Positions 25,989 to 34,412 of a stretch of 64,000 nucleotides of DNA are shown here, in pieces. Below the pieces are notes generated by a model. It was given only the letters and a program-made list of their open reading frames with translations. It did no database searches and was not told the origin of the DNA. This stretch comes from Paenibacillus swuensis (GTDB lineage: Bacteria; Bacillota; Bacilli; Paenibacillales; DY6), in NCBI RefSeq assembly GCF_001644605.1, contig NZ_CP011388.1:1721001-1785000 (forward strand), in the 5' to 3' direction. A program made the translations under genes and the position numbers. How positions within the stretch are numbered: position 1 is the first letter of the stretch; every line of letters starts with the position of its first letter.

Positions 25989-28196
25989 CTATTGTCGGAT
26001 CAGCTTCACATTATCGATACTTCCAGAGTTCGCGGACGGTGCCCATACATAGATTAACACGCTTGTATTGGAGGATCCTGTTGTAAACGTGATGACAGGG
26101 ATGGCTCCCCAGGTTGAAGAAGTGATTTGTCTTACAATTTCCGTGCCTCCATAATCCTTGGCGCCAATGTTAATGTAACCGCTGGAAGCCAAAGCGTGCG
26201 CGCTCAGGGTGTATGTTGTATTTGGCGATAAGCCCGTCACGGTCTGCGCAATCCCGTTGCCAGCGGAGTACAATCCGTAATTCCCTTCGTACTTTGAAGA
26301 GGCGCTTGCTTGCTGCGTTCCTCCCCAAGACGTCCATCCGTTCGTATTTCCGCTTTCGAAATCCCCGTTCGTTATCAGATTCACTGCTCCCGAACCCGCT
26401 GTTAAAGACAATGCATCCACATATACGTCATTCGAATTGCCGCCGAATAGGAATTTCAAATTCGTAGCGCTGTCACTAGTTGAAGGTACGAAAGTATAAT
26501 TGAACGTTTGAGCGCTCGTGGTCAAGTTGACGGTTTCATTCAGATAATTCGTATACGGCGAATTTCCCTGTTGTAATTGAACGGCAATTGAACGGTTGGA
26601 TGAAGACTTTGCTTTAAAGGAAAGAGTATAGGTTGTTCCCGCTTGCACTGTTAATCCGTTCTGTCCGGCTTGCAGCTTCCAATCCGCGTCACTGCCGTTC
26701 GTCACATCAAGCAATAACGCGTTATTACCGCTAAGACCCGCATTCCCTGTAACGGAGACAGAGCCGGATGCCGTGGAGTCCGTCCAGGACCACCACGCGG
26801 ATGTGCCGTTATCCAATTCGCCGTTGGCAAGTAAGTTGGACCCTCCGGAAGGCGTCCCGGATCCGGCCGCTTCATAGGCTCCCTGATCAAATCCGTTCCC
26901 TTGCGGACGGGAAACCGGACTAAACAAGGAGGCAACCTCGCCTTTTCCGCTGATATAGCTTAAGTTAGGGGCGTACCGGTACCAGGATACAGGCTGATTC
27001 GAGGTCGTCTTCAACAATGCGCCTGAATCAAATCCAATACTGTCAGACGGTGCGCCTGATGATGTTCCCGTATCCAAGGAAGGAGAAGAGGATTGCAATC
27101 TAAAATTAGCGTTATCTCCATCGACAAATAACGGGTTGGATGAGCCGGATTGCCCGCTAATGTTGTTGTTCTGGAACGTGCTGTTCGTAAACGGATTCGA
27201 ATGATATAATCCACTGCCGAACGATTGATACACCAGATTGTTCTTTACTACGGCGTTGTCCACGGCATCATGTCCGTAAAATCCAAGTCCTGTGCCGCCG
27301 TTTACATAATTCGGTTCTTTGCCGTTATCATATAGAGTATTGTTTATAATTGTGCCATAGCTGCTCTCCGTCATAATAATTCCCGCGCCTCCGTTCTCAA
27401 AGGCGATATTATTCTCAATGCGCACTCCGCCATTATAGAAGGAGAGGTCAACAATGATGCCGTTCCCGTCCGTGTGTGCTGCGGATACGTCAATATTATG
27501 GTAAGTGACATTATTTTTGACCAGGTTGTTGTTCCCGTACATCCCCCATAGATTAATACCGCTCGACCAGGAACCGGTGTCCGGATTATATCCCGTACGC
27601 CCCACGATATTTCGTTCAATGGTTATGTCGCTTGCGTTCATGACGGTAATTCCATTCTGTCCGTGACGATCCACAACATTATTACGGATAATTACATTTG
27701 AGACCGTTTTATAAGGTGAAATCTCCCTGTTGTCACTTGGTCTGCGCGCGGGAGTAGTCCATCCGATGTTGATCGCCGATCTCCAGTAATTCTGAATGAC
27801 AAAGCCGTCAATAATAACGTATTGTCCCTTGCCAGCACCCTGTTCATTCTCCCCGTAATAGAATGCTACTCCTGCGGTTCCGCCGCCATCCAGCACCGGC
27901 AATTCTCCCGGATAATTGCGGATCGTGATGTAATTTCCGGCTGACCCGGATTTGGACAGATACGTTTCGCCCATGGCATACGTTCCTCCTCTGACATAGA
28001 CCGTATCTCCAGGCTCGGCAACCTCCATAAACTTATTGATTGTGGCAAAAGGCTGCGCAAGCGTACCCGGGTTACTATTGCTGCCCGTAGTTGAAACATA
28101 ATACGAGGAAGCCGCATAGCCTTTGTTCGGTGCGAGATTTAGACCGGTGAGGATTAGAGCAAGCATTAACAGAACCGATACCGTTTGTTTGATCAC
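25989..28196 (-). CDS. Secreted right-handed beta-helix protein (putative polysaccharide lyase) with two CBM4/9-type modules
   Basis: About 735 residues. Signal peptide MIKQTVSVLLMLALILTGL...YAAS, then a PL9/PL1-like start (YYVSTTGSNSNPGTLAQPFATI) and stacked beta-helix coils rich in Asn (NVIIRNNVVDRHGQNGITV, DITIERNIVGRTG, NNLVKNNVTYHN) to about residue 430. Two carbohydrate-binding-like modules follow (about 455-600 and 605-735). The first is clearly related to the first module of the xylanase (LSGNNALLLDVTNGSDADWK versus LSGANSYEVMITDGGDAEWK). GTG at 28196 is chosen: AGGAGG lies nine bases before it and it yields a normal signal peptide. It likely cleaves pectin or another acidic polysaccharide; the exact lyase family is uncertain. 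Confidence 0.8.
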   Translation of the reverse strand: MIKQTVSVLLMLALILTGLNLAPNKGYAASSYYVSTTGSNSNPGTLAQPFATINKFMEVAEPGDTVYVRGGTYAMGETYLSKSGSAGNYITIRNYPGELPVLDGGGTAGVAFYYGENEQGAGKGQYVIIDGFVIQNYWRSAINIGWTTPARRPSDNREISPYKTVSNVIIRNNVVDRHGQNGITVMNASDITIERNIVGRTGYNPDTGSWSSGINLWGMYGNNNLVKNNVTYHNIDVSAAHTDGNGIIVDLSFYNGGVRIENNIAFENGGAGIIMTESSYGTIINNTLYDNGKEPNYVNGGTGLGFYGHDAVDNAVVKNNLVYQSFGSGLYHSNPFTNSTFQNNNISGQSGSSNPLFVDGDNANFRLQSSSPSLDTGTSSGAPSDSIGFDSGALLKTTSNQPVSWYRYAPNLSYISGKGEVASLFSPVSRPQGNGFDQGAYEAAGSGTPSGGSNLLANGELDNGTSAWWSWTDSTASGSVSVTGNAGLSGNNALLLDVTNGSDADWKLQAGQNGLTVQAGTTYTLSFKAKSSSNRSIAVQLQQGNSPYTNYLNETVNLTTSAQTFNYTFVPSTSDSATNLKFLFGGNSNDVYVDALSLTAGSGAVNLITNGDFESGNTNGWTSWGGTQQASASSKYEGNYGLYSAGNGIAQTVTGLSPNTTYTLSAHALASSGYINIGAKDYGGTEIVRQITSSTWGAIPVITFTTGSSNTSVLIYVWAPSANSGSIDNVKLIRQ

Positions 28197-28340
28197 TATT
28201 GTTTTCCTCCTGACATAGAATGGAATATAATGCTTTAAATCAGGGACCTCCTTCCGGTTTCGACATTGGCAACTGCGCAAGACAAAGGATATGAAACTTA
28301 GGCGGACTAAAATGTAAGCCTTATCATTTATCTCGACAAG

Positions 28341-28376
28341 AGTATAGCTTGAGCGAGCCTTGAAAATCTAACGCTG
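28341..28376 (-). promoter_or_regulatory. Beta-helix gene promoter with CAGCGTTAGATT box
   Basis: Minus strand: CAGCGTTAGATT (28376-28365), 18 bases, TATACT (28346-28341). Box, -10 and spacing are identical to the importer promoter at 7798-7833. The leader would be about 140 bases. Confidence 0.6.
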
Positions 28377-28561
28377 GATAACACTTCGGATAGCATTCTG
28401 ATGACTTTATGAGACACAAAATTTAGTTTGTCAGCAGTTGCACAGGTATTTACTAATGTCTTTTTGCCAAGCCTTGCTCTTCTCACGGTGATAGCTTCTT
28501 GCGCTGGGTTCTTTTTTTGTATCCGGGACAATAAATTCTTCTTTCCGTAAAATCCTTCCAG

Positions 28562-28578
28562 TGATACAATTTGTATCA
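28562..28578. promoter_or_regulatory. 17-bp palindromic operator TGATACAA-N-TTGTATCA (site C)
   Basis: A perfect palindrome with 8-bp arms, 31 bases before the GTG start of the bacillopeptidase gene. It overlaps TGATACAAT, a possible extended -10, so a bound protein could block the promoter directly. Identical in gene orientation to site B. Confidence 0.7.
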
Positions 28579-28609
28579 GGTATTATATTACATAATTAGG
28601 AGTTGTAAA

Positions 28610-31600
28610 GTGGTGAACAAATACAATATGCGCAAGTTGCTGTCCAAAGGTATCGTTACTTTATTGGCTCTCACACTCGCCCTTCCTGTAAATGCCGCTG
28701 ATCCCCCATCAGGGGTCCAAGTTTTAGAACCCCCCGCCAATCAGTACCAGGCCCCTAAAAGTTCCCTTCCTCCCGTTCCTAAAATAGACAAGGAATTGAA
28801 GAAGCAATTCGAGAATGAGGTCTATGTAAGGTATTTGATCAAAATGAAAGAACAGGCAGATCCCCAGTCGGTTTCTCTGCAATCCCAACGTAAAGCAAAA
28901 GCAATCCGCGGAACACCTGCGGCAACGAAGTTATCTGCCCGTAATGCAGTCATCACCTCACTCCGAGAAACGGCCTCCCGCACACAGAGCCCGATTCACA
29001 ACCATCTGACAAAACTGAAATTGGGCCATAAAGGCGTAAAAGATTTCAAAAGTTACTTCATTGTCAATGCCATGTCTGTAACTTCAACGAAGGAGGTTAT
29101 GGAGGAGCTGGCCGCGCGTCCTGATATTCTCACCATCGTTCCTGACCGCAAACTATATTTAGACAAAGTAATCAAAACGGAACCGTCTAGTATACATCTA
29201 GATTCTATTGGAACGTCTTCCTCGGAAATTAGATGGAACGTCGAACGTGTTCAGGCTCCGGAGGTATGGAGCAAGGGAATTGACGGGACCGGCATTGTCG
29301 TGGCTAACATGGATACCGGGGTAGACTATACACATCCTGCCTTGAAGCGTAAATGGCGGGGATACAACGCTCAGGGAGAAATTGAGAACCCCGAATTGAG
29401 CTGGTATGACCCGAACGATCAAATCAGCATGCCTTTCGATGCAAACGGGCACGGCACCCACACAATGGGGACCATGGTCGGTTCTGAAGAAGACGGGGAT
29501 TATCAGATCGGGGTAGCTCCCGGTGCGAAATGGATAGCGGTGCGGGCTTTCACTTCGAATTATACATACGATACCTACATGCTTGCCGGAGGACAGTGGC
29601 TGCTTGCTCCAATGGATAAACAAGGGAGACTCCATCCGGAGATGGCACCTGACGTGGTAAACAACTCATGGAAAAGCGGATCCGGTAAAGATGAGTGGTA
29701 CCGTCCGATTGTCGAGGCTTGGCGGGCTGCCGGAATCTTTCCCGTATTCTCCGCAGGAAATACGCAATATGATTGGGATACCGGGGAAGCTGGTTCCATC
29801 GCTAATCCTGCAAACTATCCAGAGTCGTTCGCAACAGGAGCGGTGGACAGTAACGGACAACTTACAAATTTCTCCTTGCGTGGGCCATCTCCCTATGGAG
29901 AGCTAAAGCCGGAAGTGTCAGCTCCCGGGGTCAATATAGGTTCGTCAGTTCCAAAAGGGTTTTATGAAAGCTGGAGCGGTACTTCCATGGCCGCACCTCA
30001 TACTTCAGCTATCGCTGCGCTGCTGCTCCAAGCCAATCGGTCACTGACTGTGGATCAACTCGAAGAAGTGATACAGAACGGAGCAACGCCTCGGACGGAT
30101 ACCGAGTATCCCAGTTCTCCTAACCAGGGGTATGGCTACGGGATCGTAAATGCGCTTCAAGCTGTGAATTCCGTAATCGAAGGCGCTGGGAAGGTTTCCG
30201 GAACCGTAATGGTGAAGGGATCAGATACGCAAGTGCCGGTAATCACTCATACACCGCTTGTTTCTATATTTAAGGACGTAGAAGCCGTGCTTACCGCAAA
30301 TGTTAAAGATAACATCAGTGTCTCTTCTGTGCAGGTATTCGGACGTGTATCCGGTACGGAGTCCTATATTTCCTTTCCGATGAAACGTACTTACGGTGAC
30401 GCAAGAGACGGAAACTATACCGCTATAGTTCCAGAATCCATGGTACAGCTTGCAGGATTGGAATATTATATTCAGATAACCAACTATGGCAAAAATGTTA
30501 TTGAAACACCGGTATATCGGGTGGATGTATCAAACGGGATCACACCAGGTTATGTTCAGGATTTTGAAACCGACCTGAACGGATTCACCATTCAGACCAA
30601 ATCCGGTATGCCTTGGGCTTGGGGTATCCCGACAGCTGGTCCGCGGGCAGCCTATTCCGGCAAGAAAGTGCTGTCCACCTCTCTGAACAAGTTGTATGAG
30701 CTTGAGACAGAGGCTGAAATTATCATGCCTCCTATTGATCTAACCAAATCGGACGAAGGTGGATTCATATCCTTTAAGCAATGGTATGACATAGAGACAA
30801 AAGATGCCGGAAGCGTATGGATTGCAAGTGAAGAAAGTAATTACGAATATGTTCAACAATTAACCCTAACCGGTACAGGGAAAGCCTGGAATACAAAATT
30901 CTTAGACCTTAAGAAATACGCCGGCCAACGCATATTCCTTAAATTTACGTTTATATCCGATTTTACTCATAATAAATCAGGCTGGTTTATTGACGACCTA
31001 GCTTTACGGACTCGGGATCAAACGGTGCCTTCGGCTCCTGGCGGTTTAAAAGGAGCTTCCAATCTTTACGGAAATGCACAACTTACCTGGGGTGCCGCCG
31101 AAAATAATGATGTTTATGCCTACTCCGTGTATCGTACAACCTATGGCGGATCAGAACCTGAACGATTAGCAACCGTGGAGACAAAAGCTTATACGGACAC
31201 TTCAGCGCTCATCAATAATATTTATATATATTCTGTAAGTTCTGTAGATTACAGCGGGAATGAAAGCTCAAAGTCCGACGGCGTAACCATGACAGTGTAC
31301 GGACCGGACGTTCTATTTGAAGATTCGTTCGACGGGCCGGACGATAATGGTTGGACACATAGCGGTAAAGAGGATCAATGGCAGCGTGTAAGCCCTGCCT
31401 ACCCCGGCCCTAACACTGCAGTCTCAGCGCCTTACGCTTGGGCATCTAATCCAATAAATAGTCATTATTCTAACAATGCTGATGCATCTCTTATCTCACC
31501 CATACTGGATCTGACAGGCAGGAAAGAAGTTGCCATGACGTTTGACCAATGGTACGTAATTGAGAGCTACCGTGATTTCGGTATAGTTGAAATAACTAAT

Positions 31601-34045
31601 AATGGAGGAAATACTTGGACCCAACTTGCTAAATACAACAACAACGTAAATGGAGATAGATGGAACAGTATAACTTATAATCTGTCAAAGTATGCCGGAC
31701 AGAAGGTGCAGGTCCGTTATCGTCTAACTTCTGATGATGGAGGTAATTATGCAGGTTGGTATCTAGATAACTTCAAAGTTTTTAGCTCGCACGTTGTTCC
31801 GAGCCAGAAGCTTCCTTTTGTAGAAACTGCAGAAATCAGCAGCTATAGGCCCGAATCGGCAGAAGTGTCCTCCCTTGAAGATGACACGGTTCAAGCTGAT
31901 GCCTATACAAGTCAACAGCCTGCGGAATCAGTCGCATCCTCAACTGGGGATGAAACAGCAAATGATCCGCCTCAACTTTTACCGGTAGACGCTGTCATAA
32001 CTGTGAAAGAAACCGGATTAGCAACCGGGTCAGACCCGATAACAGGCACTTTTTCATTCAATCATAGCGCGGGTGTCTACGAAGTAACTGCAGAATCTTA
32101 TGGTTACTATCCGCAGATGAAACAAGTTACCATTGGGGGTAACGGTGTTACTTCGAACTTGGATTTCCAGTTAGAGGCCAAACCTTACGGCGCGATTAGC
32201 GGAACAGTGTCCGATAAGCTTACCGGTAAGGCCCTTGCCGGAGCAACCGTCATGGTTAGGGAAGATGCACGGGTGACTCCGGTAACTACAGATGATTCCG
32301 GACGATATACCCTAAAAGCTCTAGAGGGCAACTATACCTTGGCTGTTTTTGCTGATAACTATATGCTCAAGAATGTACCGGCAACCGTGCTTCCTGATAA
32401 AGAAGTTGCAGTAGATATTTCATTGGGTTCCTATGCTGGTATTCCCGGCGAGATTAAATATGATGAGGGAAACCCAGATGGAGGTGGTATCCGATTCGGA
32501 ATAGGAGGTAACGCTTGTGCTCTCCGAATGACACCGCCACCAACAGGTACGCTCGTAACTGGTGCTTCTTTCGTGTTTGGAGTTGGGGAAATGGGTTCAG
32601 AGCCTCGACAATATGAATTCAAGTATGCACTCATGGATGCAAGCGGTCCGAATGGCTCACCAGGTAAAATGATTTCGGGGCCATATACCGGGACGGGGCT
32701 CTCAAATGGAAAGTGGACTAAGGTTGATTTCCCTGAACCCGTCTCCATGGTAAATGAGTTTTACATTGTATATATTCAAGTTGGGGATTCGGATGACGCA
32801 CCCTATCTAAGTGGTTCGTATCCTAAAATTTCAGAACGAAGAAGTTGGGTTAGGTTTAACAATTCGTGGGGACTTATATCGGGATTGTTTGCTAATAGTG
32901 AATTCAAGATACGCTCAAACGTTCTCAATCCACTGGATGCGCCTGTTATCACTGAGCCTGCATCCCCTCGAGTCACGAATCAGTCGAGCGTGAATGTTAC
33001 GTTGACCTCGCCGGTCGAAGGTGTCACAGCTAATGTTTACAATGGTTCAAAACTTGCGGCTACAGGTGCTTTAATGAATGGAAAACTGACCGTACCAGTA
33101 ACCCTTCATCCGGGACTGAACCAAATCAGTGCCGAGTTGTCCTACGGGGACCTGATTAGTGAGCGTTCTGCTTCGATTGCGATTAGTCTAGACAATGCAC
33201 CTCCCATACTAAACTTAGTTTCACCTGTTGAAGGTACCCGAACCAACCAAAATACGATCACCGTTACAGGGACCACATATGACGAACATCCAGGTGAACT
33301 AAAGATTAACGGAGAACCAATCTCGGCAACCGATGGTGGGAAATTCAGCACAAAGGTCCATTTGAATGACGGGGAAAACCGCGTTACCGTTCAAGCCAGC
33401 GATAAGGCGGGGAATGTGACCTCCCTTATCCGCGCCGTAACGCTAGATACGACAAAGCCCGATATTACGAATATAATACCTGCTGCAGATGTGCATCTTA
33501 CTCGTGGGCAAACACTTATCGTAGCGTTCGACAGTGAGCCTGGTGTTGCAGCCTCGTTCTCAGTCGCTATCCCCCCAGGTCTCCTTATTCCAGGCATGAC
33601 TAGTACATGGAAATTAACAGAGAAGACGCCGGGACATTACGAAGGATCCTTCCTTATTCCGAGCCATCTGCTAGTAGAGGGAGCACCCATAACCGTATCC
33701 GCTGTAGATCAGGCCCGCAATCGCACAGAAACCGCAGCCCAAGGGAAATTATACGTCAAAAACCTTGCTCCCTTAGCCGTCATCCAAGCGCCAGCCGCGA
33801 CGGTTTCGCTTAAGAATAATGCATTCAGCGCTTCAGGGTCCAGTGATCCTGACGGGACTGCTCTGAAATATGCTTGGAACTTCGGCGACGGTTCCACCTC
33901 TTCCCTCGTTAATGTCAACAAAAGTTTCAAGCGCCCGGGTAAGTACACTGTCACACTAACTGTTACCGACGTGGACGGCGCGCAGAACAATGCAACACAT
34001 GTGATTATTGTCAAAAAGACGCATCTGAACAGAGATTCGAATTAA
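28610..34045 (+). CDS. bpr: Bacillopeptidase F-like subtilisin (S8) with extended C-terminus
   Basis: 1811 residues. Signal peptide, propeptide (inhibitor I9-like, about 60-175), then an S8 catalytic domain with Asp235 (VANMDTGVDYTHP), His281 (NGHGTHTMGTMVG) and Ser459 (SGTSMAAPHTSA). The order and wording closely follow B. subtilis Bpr: PDVVNNSWKSGSGKDEWYRP, PANYPESFATGAVDSNGQL, MAM-like jelly roll (YVQDFETDLNGF), carboxypeptidase-regulatory repeats, and Ig-like repeats. Differences from Bpr (about 1430 residues): an FN3 domain plus a second MAM-like module (about 905-1070) and a C-terminal PKD domain (NFGDGSTSS). GTG at 28610 is set by AGGAG seven bases upstream; the ATG at 28628 is too far from it. 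A secreted protease, probably autoprocessed; under the palindrome operator. Confidence 0.93.
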   Translation: MVNKYNMRKLLSKGIVTLLALTLALPVNAADPPSGVQVLEPPANQYQAPKSSLPPVPKIDKELKKQFENEVYVRYLIKMKEQADPQSVSLQSQRKAKAIRGTPAATKLSARNAVITSLRETASRTQSPIHNHLTKLKLGHKGVKDFKSYFIVNAMSVTSTKEVMEELAARPDILTIVPDRKLYLDKVIKTEPSSIHLDSIGTSSSEIRWNVERVQAPEVWSKGIDGTGIVVANMDTGVDYTHPALKRKWRGYNAQGEIENPELSWYDPNDQISMPFDANGHGTHTMGTMVGSEEDGDYQIGVAPGAKWIAVRAFTSNYTYDTYMLAGGQWLLAPMDKQGRLHPEMAPDVVNNSWKSGSGKDEWYRPIVEAWRAAGIFPVFSAGNTQYDWDTGEAGSIANPANYPESFATGAVDSNGQLTNFSLRGPSPYGELKPEVSAPGVNIGSSVPKGFYESWSGTSMAAPHTSAIAALLLQANRSLTVDQLEEVIQNGATPRTDTEYPSSPNQGYGYGIVNALQAVNSVIEGAGKVSGTVMVKGSDTQVPVITHTPLVSIFKDVEAVLTANVKDNISVSSVQVFGRVSGTESYISFPMKRTYGDARDGNYTAIVPESMVQLAGLEYYIQITNYGKNVIETPVYRVDVSNGITPGYVQDFETDLNGFTIQTKSGMPWAWGIPTAGPRAAYSGKKVLSTSLNKLYELETEAEIIMPPIDLTKSDEGGFISFKQWYDIETKDAGSVWIASEESNYEYVQQLTLTGTGKAWNTKFLDLKKYAGQRIFLKFTFISDFTHNKSGWFIDDLALRTRDQTVPSAPGGLKGASNLYGNAQLTWGAAENNDVYAYSVYRTTYGGSEPERLATVETKAYTDTSALINNIYIYSVSSVDYSGNESSKSDGVTMTVYGPDVLFEDSFDGPDDNGWTHSGKEDQWQRVSPAYPGPNTAVSAPYAWASNPINSHYSNNADASLISPILDLTGRKEVAMTFDQWYVIESYRDFGIVEITNNGGNTWTQLAKYNNNVNGDRWNSITYNLSKYAGQKVQVRYRLTSDDGGNYAGWYLDNFKVFSSHVVPSQKLPFVETAEISSYRPESAEVSSLEDDTVQADAYTSQQPAESVASSTGDETANDPPQLLPVDAVITVKETGLATGSDPITGTFSFNHSAGVYEVTAESYGYYPQMKQVTIGGNGVTSNLDFQLEAKPYGAISGTVSDKLTGKALAGATVMVREDARVTPVTTDDSGRYTLKALEGNYTLAVFADNYMLKNVPATVLPDKEVAVDISLGSYAGIPGEIKYDEGNPDGGGIRFGIGGNACALRMTPPPTGTLVTGASFVFGVGEMGSEPRQYEFKYALMDASGPNGSPGKMISGPYTGTGLSNGKWTKVDFPEPVSMVNEFYIVYIQVGDSDDAPYLSGSYPKISERRSWVRFNNSWGLISGLFANSEFKIRSNVLNPLDAPVITEPASPRVTNQSSVNVTLTSPVEGVTANVYNGSKLAATGALMNGKLTVPVTLHPGLNQISAELSYGDLISERSASIAISLDNAPPILNLVSPVEGTRTNQNTITVTGTTYDEHPGELKINGEPISATDGGKFSTKVHLNDGENRVTVQASDKAGNVTSLIRAVTLDTTKPDITNIIPAADVHLTRGQTLIVAFDSEPGVAASFSVAIPPGLLIPGMTSTWKLTEKTPGHYEGSFLIPSHLLVEGAPITVSAVDQARNRTETAAQGKLYVKNLAPLAVIQAPAATVSLKNNAFSASGSSDPDGTALKYAWNFGDGSTSSLVNVNKSFKRPGKYTVTLTVTDVDGAQNNATHVIIVKKTHLNRDSN

Positions 34046-34148
34046 ATAAGAACTAAAAACTGATATGAGAAAAGCCCATAACTGTAACCCTGAACTGTAA
34101 ACATCTATGGTGACACGGAATAAAAAGACACTATGCTCAAAGTAGATA

Positions 34149-34183
34149 GATGGCTCCTGTATTCATAAGGAGTCATCTTTTTT
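34149..34183 (+). terminator. Terminator after the bacillopeptidase gene
   Basis: GATGGCTCCT / AGGAGTCATC stem with a nine-base loop and six T. It lies inside the 317-bp element, about 100 bases past the stop. Confidence 0.75.
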
Positions 34184-34342
34184 AATCCACACCCGTCGGG
34201 AAGAGTTGTACTACAAGATATACTCATTAATTTTATGCCCCAACAGTTGCCTTTACGGGACATCGATTGGTTAATCCGCATCCTCCACCTTCATTTCCAA
34301 TAGATTAATTTTAACTTCGGTGCGTTTTTTTTCCTTAGAACA

Positions 34343-34390
34343 CAAAACCCGAAAGAGGGACACTGTGTTTAAAGTGTCTATCTTTCGGGT
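34343..34390 (-). terminator. Terminator of dnaI, at the edge of the 317-bp element
   Basis: Minus strand: ACCCGAAAGA...AGACACT pairs with AGTGTC..TCTTTCGGGT, then TTTTGTGTT. The stem lies immediately inside the right terminal repeat of the element. Confidence 0.7.
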
Positions 34391-34412
34391 TACAGTTCAG
34401 GGTCCGCTTCTC

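Larger units (their letters stand above)
28197..28609. other. Divergent intergenic region between beta-helix and bacillopeptidase genes
   Basis: 413 bases without a gene. It holds the CAGCGTTAGATT-N18-TATACT promoter firing leftward (28341-28376) and the 17-bp palindrome at the start of the rightward gene (28562-28578). Nothing else was recognised between them. Confidence 0.6.
34087..34403. mobile_element. 317-bp element with 14-bp perfect terminal inverted repeats (IS remnant or MITE)
   Basis: ACCCTGAACTGTAA at 34087-34100 and TTACAGTTCAGGGT at 34390-34403. The inner ends resemble each other further in (GACAC motifs), as in IS ends, but there is no transposase frame. TGA...TCA-type termini recall IS3-family ends. 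It fills the space between the protease gene and dnaI, ending ten bases from the dnaI stop. Confidence 0.5.

Noticed and set aside
11253-34045. A cellulosome-type complex built on a scaffoldin
   Set aside because: Only one dockerin-like and two cohesin-like modules were seen, none on the xylanase, chitinase or protease. A true multi-enzyme cellulosome is not supported.
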